A DNA stretch of 64,000 nucleotides from Candidatus Omnitrophota bacterium (GTDB lineage Bacteria; Omnitrophota; Omnitrophia; Omnitrophales; Aquincolibacteriaceae), in NCBI GenBank assembly GCA_903820505.1, contig CAIJHQ010000062.1, positions 1-64,000 of the forward strand, read 5' to 3'. Position 1 is the stretch's first letter. Every line of letters starts with the position of its first letter. The translations under genes were made by a program, and so were the position numbers. Shown here in pieces: positions 59,555-64,000 of the stretch. The notes under the pieces were generated by a model that saw only the letters and a list, made by a program, of their open reading frames with translations, was not told the origin of the DNA and made no database searches.

Positions 59555-59560
59555 TACAAT
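59555..59560 (+). promoter_or_regulatory. TACAAT -10 element 10 bp before the tsaB start
   Basis: TACAAT leaves ten bases (ATCGCCCACC) to the ATG at 59571, with no Shine-Dalgarno. Transcription probably starts within about 3 nt of the ATG. No strong -35 is seen. Confidence 0.45.
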
Positions 59561-59570
59561 ATCGCCCACC

Positions 59571-60269
59571 ATGAACCTCCTAGCCATAGAAACCTCCGGC
59601 CCGGTCCTGAGCGTCGCGGTCAAAAAAGGAACGCGCGCGGCGCGGGAAACCGTCCTCAAGGGGTATTTCCGTCACGCGGAAAATTTGCTTCCGCTGATCG
59701 ATAAACTTCTCCGGAAAGAGAAACTCGGGATACGGAACATTGACGCCTTCCTGATCGGCCGTGGGCCGGGTTCTTTCACGGGCCTTCGCGTCGGCTTTGC
59801 CACTTTAAAGGGTCTCATCGCGACGCGCAAAAAACCCTGCTACGGCGCGCTTTCGACGGACCTCATTGCCGGCGGTCTTCCGGTTTGTGAAAAAAAGACA
59901 CTGCATGTGTGTTTGAACGCCAAACGCGACAAACTTTATGTCCGTTCCTACCACTGCCGCAAGAAAGCCTGGGCACCCCGAAAAGCAACAACGGTCCTCT
60001 CTTTTGAGGAGTTTTCTGGTATCATAACCGGCGATTCCGTGCTCGCGGGAGACGGTCTCTCCGCAGACAAGAACGGCATCTTAACCCGATCAGGAAAAAA
60101 GCCGATTGGGGTCCCGGAAAAGTCCTGGCATCCGAAAGCTTCGACCCTGATCACATTATTTGAAAAGAAAGACCCGATGCTCCGGCCGCTTGTAAAACCA
60201 AAAGAGTTTTTGCCGGTCTATATCCGGAGCTCGGAAGCAGAAGAAAGGCTTCGACACCCTAAAAAATGA
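59571..60269 (+). CDS. tsaB: TsaB, tRNA threonylcarbamoyladenosine cofactor
   Basis: 232 residues from the ATG at 59571. MNLLAIETSGPVLSVAV starts the ASKHA fold, and IGRGPGSFTGLRVGFATLKG is the TsaB signature. It partners TsaD (16547) in the t6A37 modification. Possibly leaderless. ATGA overlap with alr. First gene of tsaB-alr-birA-coaX. Confidence 0.94.
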   Translation: MNLLAIETSGPVLSVAVKKGTRAARETVLKGYFRHAENLLPLIDKLLRKEKLGIRNIDAFLIGRGPGSFTGLRVGFATLKGLIATRKKPCYGALSTDLIAGGLPVCEKKTLHVCLNAKRDKLYVRSYHCRKKAWAPRKATTVLSFEEFSGIITGDSVLAGDGLSADKNGILTRSGKKPIGVPEKSWHPKASTLITLFEKKDPMLRPLVKPKEFLPVYIRSSEAEERLRHPKK

Positions 60270-61396
60270 CCGAACTCGTTCAGAACGCCTCCGGGGTCCA
60301 GCACGGCTCGTGGATCGAACTCCGGACCGATCCTTTGCTGGAAAATCTCCGCACGCTCCGGAAACACGCCCGTCAAAACGACGTCCTGGCGGTGATCAAA
60401 GCGAACGCCTACGGCCACGGCCTCACGGAGATCGCCCGGGCGCTCGCCGGCCAAGTCACCTATTTCGGCGTCGCTTCCCTCCGGGAGGCGCTCGAGCTGA
60501 AAGAAAATTTTCCTCAAACCCCCGTTTTTCTATTCGGGCATCTTTTCCCGCACGAGCTTTCCGCCGCGTTGCTCGGCGGGATCATGTTAAGCGTTTCCAG
60601 TCTCGAGAAAGCCGCGGAGATCTCCGCCCAGTCGGAGTCCCTGGGACGGAAAACACCGGTCCACATCAAGATCGACACGGGCATGGGACGCATGGGCATT
60701 CCGGTCCGCGACGCCGGTCCCGTGATCGAAAAAATGGCCCGGCTGAAGGGCCTTATGCTGGACGGCATTTACACGCACTTCCCGACGGCCGAAAAAAGCG
60801 ATGCGTTCCGGGAAACACAGGTCCGCGAATTCGGTCTTTTACTTCAGTCGCTGGAGAAAAAAAGCATCGTATTCCGCTACCGCCATCTTTCCAATAGTGC
60901 CGCGACGCTGACCCTGGAAACACCCATGATCAATATGATCCGCCCCGGCCTCACACTGTACGGCATCTACCCGGACCAGAACCTCCGGACGGCGGCGTCT
61001 TTCAAACCGGTCCTTTCCCTGAAGAGCAGAATTCTCCTGGTCAAAAAAGTCCATCCCGGAGAATCCGTCGGCTACGGCCGCGAATTCATCGCCACAAAGA
61101 CGACCACGGTCGCGGTCCTTCCGTTCGGTTACAGCCACGGTTATCCTTATGCGGCATGGAAAAAAGCTTCGGTCCTTCACGCCGGCAAGCGTTATCCCCT
61201 CGCCGGAAAAGTTTCCATGGATTATATCGCCGTAGACCTCGGAGACGCGGAAGCGAAAGAGGGAGATACCGTCACGCTGCTTGGTGAAGAAAAAGGCGAG
61301 CGTATCACGGCCGAAGACATAGCCCATTGGGCCGGAACCATTCCTTACGAGATCGTCACCCGGTTGAGCGCCAGCTTGCCGCGGATCGTTGTTTGA
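60266..61396 (+). CDS. alr: Alanine racemase
   Basis: 376 residues. PLP lysine in AVIKANAYGHG; catalytic Tyr in SVGYGREFIA; HIKIDTGMGRMGIP and the C-terminal LAGKVSMDYIAVDLGD. It makes D-alanine for peptidoglycan. Coupled to tsaB by a 4-nt overlap. Confidence 0.96.
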   Translation: MTELVQNASGVQHGSWIELRTDPLLENLRTLRKHARQNDVLAVIKANAYGHGLTEIARALAGQVTYFGVASLREALELKENFPQTPVFLFGHLFPHELSAALLGGIMLSVSSLEKAAEISAQSESLGRKTPVHIKIDTGMGRMGIPVRDAGPVIEKMARLKGLMLDGIYTHFPTAEKSDAFRETQVREFGLLLQSLEKKSIVFRYRHLSNSAATLTLETPMINMIRPGLTLYGIYPDQNLRTAASFKPVLSLKSRILLVKKVHPGESVGYGREFIATKTTTVAVLPFGYSHGYPYAAWKKASVLHAGKRYPLAGKVSMDYIAVDLGDAEAKEGDTVTLLGEEKGERITAEDIAHWAGTIPYEIVTRLSASLPRIVV

Positions 61397-61452
61397 TGTC
61401 GAGTGCGTTCCAACAAAGGAACGGTCATGATACATACGGAAGACCAGCGGCG

Positions 61453-62010
61453 ATGATCCATTTTCAAATCCGGCATATTCCCGAAGTTTCGTCGACCAAT
61501 ACCGCCGTCCTTGAGGAAGCGAAGCAAGGCGCCAAAGAGGGCCTTGTAGTCCACGCCGATTTCCAGACCGGCGGCCGCGGGAAACCGGGGAATGTCTGGG
61601 TCTCCCCGCGGGGCAAGAATCTGCTCTGCTCGATCCTTCTGCGTCCCCCGCTCCGGCCTGACCAGGCGCCCTTCCTGACCCAGATCGCCTGTCGCGCCGT
61701 TGCCAAAGTCCTGAAAGAAAAGTATGATATCGACTCTGTTTTCAAGCGGCCGAACGATATCATGGTCGGCTCGAAGAAGATCTGCGGTACTTTGGTCGAG
61801 TCTTTGTCGTCGCAGAACAAGCTGGAGGCCGTCGTCATAGGCATCGGTCTTAATGTGAACGCCGTCGCTTCGGAGCTTCCCAAGGAGGCCGTTTCGATGA
61901 CCATGATCACCGGAAAGACGTACTCACGGGAGGCCATCCTGGACGACATCCTCGGCGAACTCCTGGACAAGGTCGAAGAACTCTACGCGACGGGAACAGT
62001 TAAGTCATAG
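61453..62010 (+). CDS. birA: Biotin-[acetyl-CoA-carboxylase] ligase (group I BirA)
   Basis: 185 residues from the ATG at 61453; an in-frame ATG at 61396 is also possible. RHIPEVSSTNTAVLEEA, the ATP-biotin loop GGRGKPGNVWVSPRGKN, and FKRPNDIMVGSKKICGTLVE with the catalytic Lys. The loop reads GRGKPGN where E. coli has GRGRRGR, so the two Arg residues that hold biotinyl-AMP are Lys and Asn. No N-terminal HTH, so no repressor function, and the C-terminal SH3-like domain is absent or very short. Confidence 0.9.
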   Translation: MIHFQIRHIPEVSSTNTAVLEEAKQGAKEGLVVHADFQTGGRGKPGNVWVSPRGKNLLCSILLRPPLRPDQAPFLTQIACRAVAKVLKEKYDIDSVFKRPNDIMVGSKKICGTLVESLSSQNKLEAVVIGIGLNVNAVASELPKEAVSMTMITGKTYSREAILDDILGELLDKVEELYATGTVKS

Positions 62011-62017
62011 GGAAATT

Positions 62018-62773
62018 ATGATCAAACGGATCCTGGCAATAGACATTGGGAACACAGCGGCAACCGTAGGTTTCTATGAAGGCGGCCATCTCCTCGATTT
62101 CGGATCTATCTATTATAACGATATCCCAAAATATGCAATAAAAAAGCTAAAAAGTGGTGGATATAACTATTTGGACGTAATAATCAGCTCTGTTTTCCCT
62201 AAAATAACCGATTTTTTAAAGAAAGAGCTTAGATGCGTCAATGGTGTAAAATTATGGGTTTGTGGTGGAAATCTCACGGTCAAAATACGGCATAACTATA
62301 GTGATTATAATTCGTTAGGCTGTGACAGGAAGGTCAATATCTACGGCGCCGTACGGATGTACAAGCTGCCGCTCCTCATTATAGACTACGGGACGGCCAT
62401 TACTTTCGACTATGTGGACGCCAAGGGGGTCTTCAAGGGCGGAATGATCATCCCCGGACCGGAGACCTCGTTACGGGCCCTCGGCCAGCGCGCCGCCCTG
62501 CTCCCAAAAAACCTCCGGCTTCCATCGAAAACCGGGTCCTTTTTGGGGCGGAATACCCGGGAATGTATGGAATCAGGGATCCTCGAGGGCTACGGCGCCA
62601 TGACCGACGAGCTTATCCAACGGTTCCGCCAGCAGTACGGGAAGAACCTCCGGGTGCTGGCCACCGGCGGTTTCGCCGGGCACATCAGGCCCTACGCCAG
62701 GAACATCCAGATCGTCGACCCTCAACACTCTGTCAAATCCCTCCTCGCTCTCTGGCGCGAGCACTGCGCCTGA
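62018..62773 (+). CDS. coaX: Type III pantothenate kinase with a low-GC segment
   Basis: 251 residues. LAIDIGNTAATVGF (N-terminal ATP loop), LGCDRKVNIYGA, DYGTAITFDYV and GGMIIPGPETSLRALGQRAA are family motifs. It phosphorylates pantothenate, the first step to CoA. It needs a monovalent cation and is insensitive to CoA. The codons between about residue 29 and 107 are AT-rich (ATA, AAA, TTA common) while the rest matches the genome. The frame is intact. It follows birA by 7 bp. Confidence 0.94.
   Translation: MIKRILAIDIGNTAATVGFYEGGHLLDFGSIYYNDIPKYAIKKLKSGGYNYLDVIISSVFPKITDFLKKELRCVNGVKLWVCGGNLTVKIRHNYSDYNSLGCDRKVNIYGAVRMYKLPLLIIDYGTAITFDYVDAKGVFKGGMIIPGPETSLRALGQRAALLPKNLRLPSKTGSFLGRNTRECMESGILEGYGAMTDELIQRFRQQYGKNLRVLATGGFAGHIRPYARNIQIVDPQHSVKSLLALWREHCA
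62101..62340. other. Low-GC island inside coaX
   Basis: By direct count 81 of 240 bases are G or C (34%), against 142 of 240 (59%) in the next 240 bases (62341-62580). The step at about 62340 is sharp. It covers residues of about 29-107, including LGCDRKVN. Confidence 0.85.
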
Positions 62774-62814
62774 CGTCCCTTTTCAAGATTTGAAGGCATC
62801 AAAAATTTTTCTGC

Positions 62815-62842
62815 TTGATTTTTTCGCGTTGGCGAATACAAT
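62815..62842 (+). promoter_or_regulatory. groEL sigma-70 promoter
   Basis: TTGATT (62815-62820), 16-bp spacer, TACAAT (62837-62842). The CIRCE element lies just downstream, over the start of the transcript. Confidence 0.8.
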
Positions 62843-62851
62843 CATGTCCCC

Positions 62852-64000
<1,149 letters not shown>

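Overview
This is a GC-rich chromosomal window, densely coded and mostly on the minus strand. It comes from a Gram-negative, lipid A-making bacterium: it has LpxC fused to FabZ, Skp and BamA. The gene content points to the PVC superphylum, most plausibly Candidatus Omnitrophota. The pointers are the LpxC-FabZ fusion, an exosortase-associated TIGR04073 protein, SpoVG beside a Firmicute-like glmU-prs-ctc-pth block, a DUF6515 protein, and a lone groEL under CIRCE control. The taxonomic call is inference; no rRNA gene is present. There is no phage, transposase or CRISPR array.

Regions. (1) 1-11120, minus: envelope and information core: glmU-prs-rplY-pth, rpsF-ssb-rpsR-rplI-dnaB, bamA-skp-lpxC/fabZ. 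(2) 11121-20856, minus: two orphan sugar ABC permeases next to tRNA-Gln, then spoVG, ispE, a 32-residue COX24-like basic protein, hisG, mgtC, and gatCAB-tsaD. gatA carries a nested palindromic insert read in frame. (3) 21170-26605: a DUF6515 exported protein, then an arsenite/ferrous-iron cluster (DUF134 regulator, Acr3, FeoA, FeoB, a FeoB-associated Cys-rich microprotein) with a clear promoter-operator. (4) 26661-40733: helicase, YjbQ, TIGR04073, a fused AmmeMemoRadiSam B-A protein with its radical SAM partner 4 kb away, a purine permease, LemA and GIDE proteins, a GAF histidine kinase overlapping a CYTH protein, an AsmA-like protein and a KefB-type antiporter. (5) 41145-43403, plus: a lower-GC three-gene minor-pilin operon ending in a beta-helix SGN-repeat protein. 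(6) 43449-56435, minus: TrpB2, a K+ channel, HemY-type oxidase, a chagasin-like inhibitor, an atypical receiver-GGDEF-MshEN protein, then fchA-folD-panB and glgA. (7) 56489-64000: a histidine kinase, GT2, a CsoR metal-response operon with Cys-rich exported proteins, tsaB-alr-birA-coaX, and CIRCE-groEL.

How genes work together. fchA-folD-panB is the most informative set. All three cyclohydrolase residues of the FolD (equivalent to E. coli K54, Q98, D121) are replaced by Q, S and E, while a separate FchA-type cyclohydrolase lies 2 bp upstream. The pathway therefore looks split into two monofunctional enzymes feeding methylene-THF to PanB. Other signals worth following are the palindromic insert in gatA, the DUF134-controlled acr3 operon, a 34% GC island inside coaX, and the receiver domain lacking its phospho-acceptor Asp.
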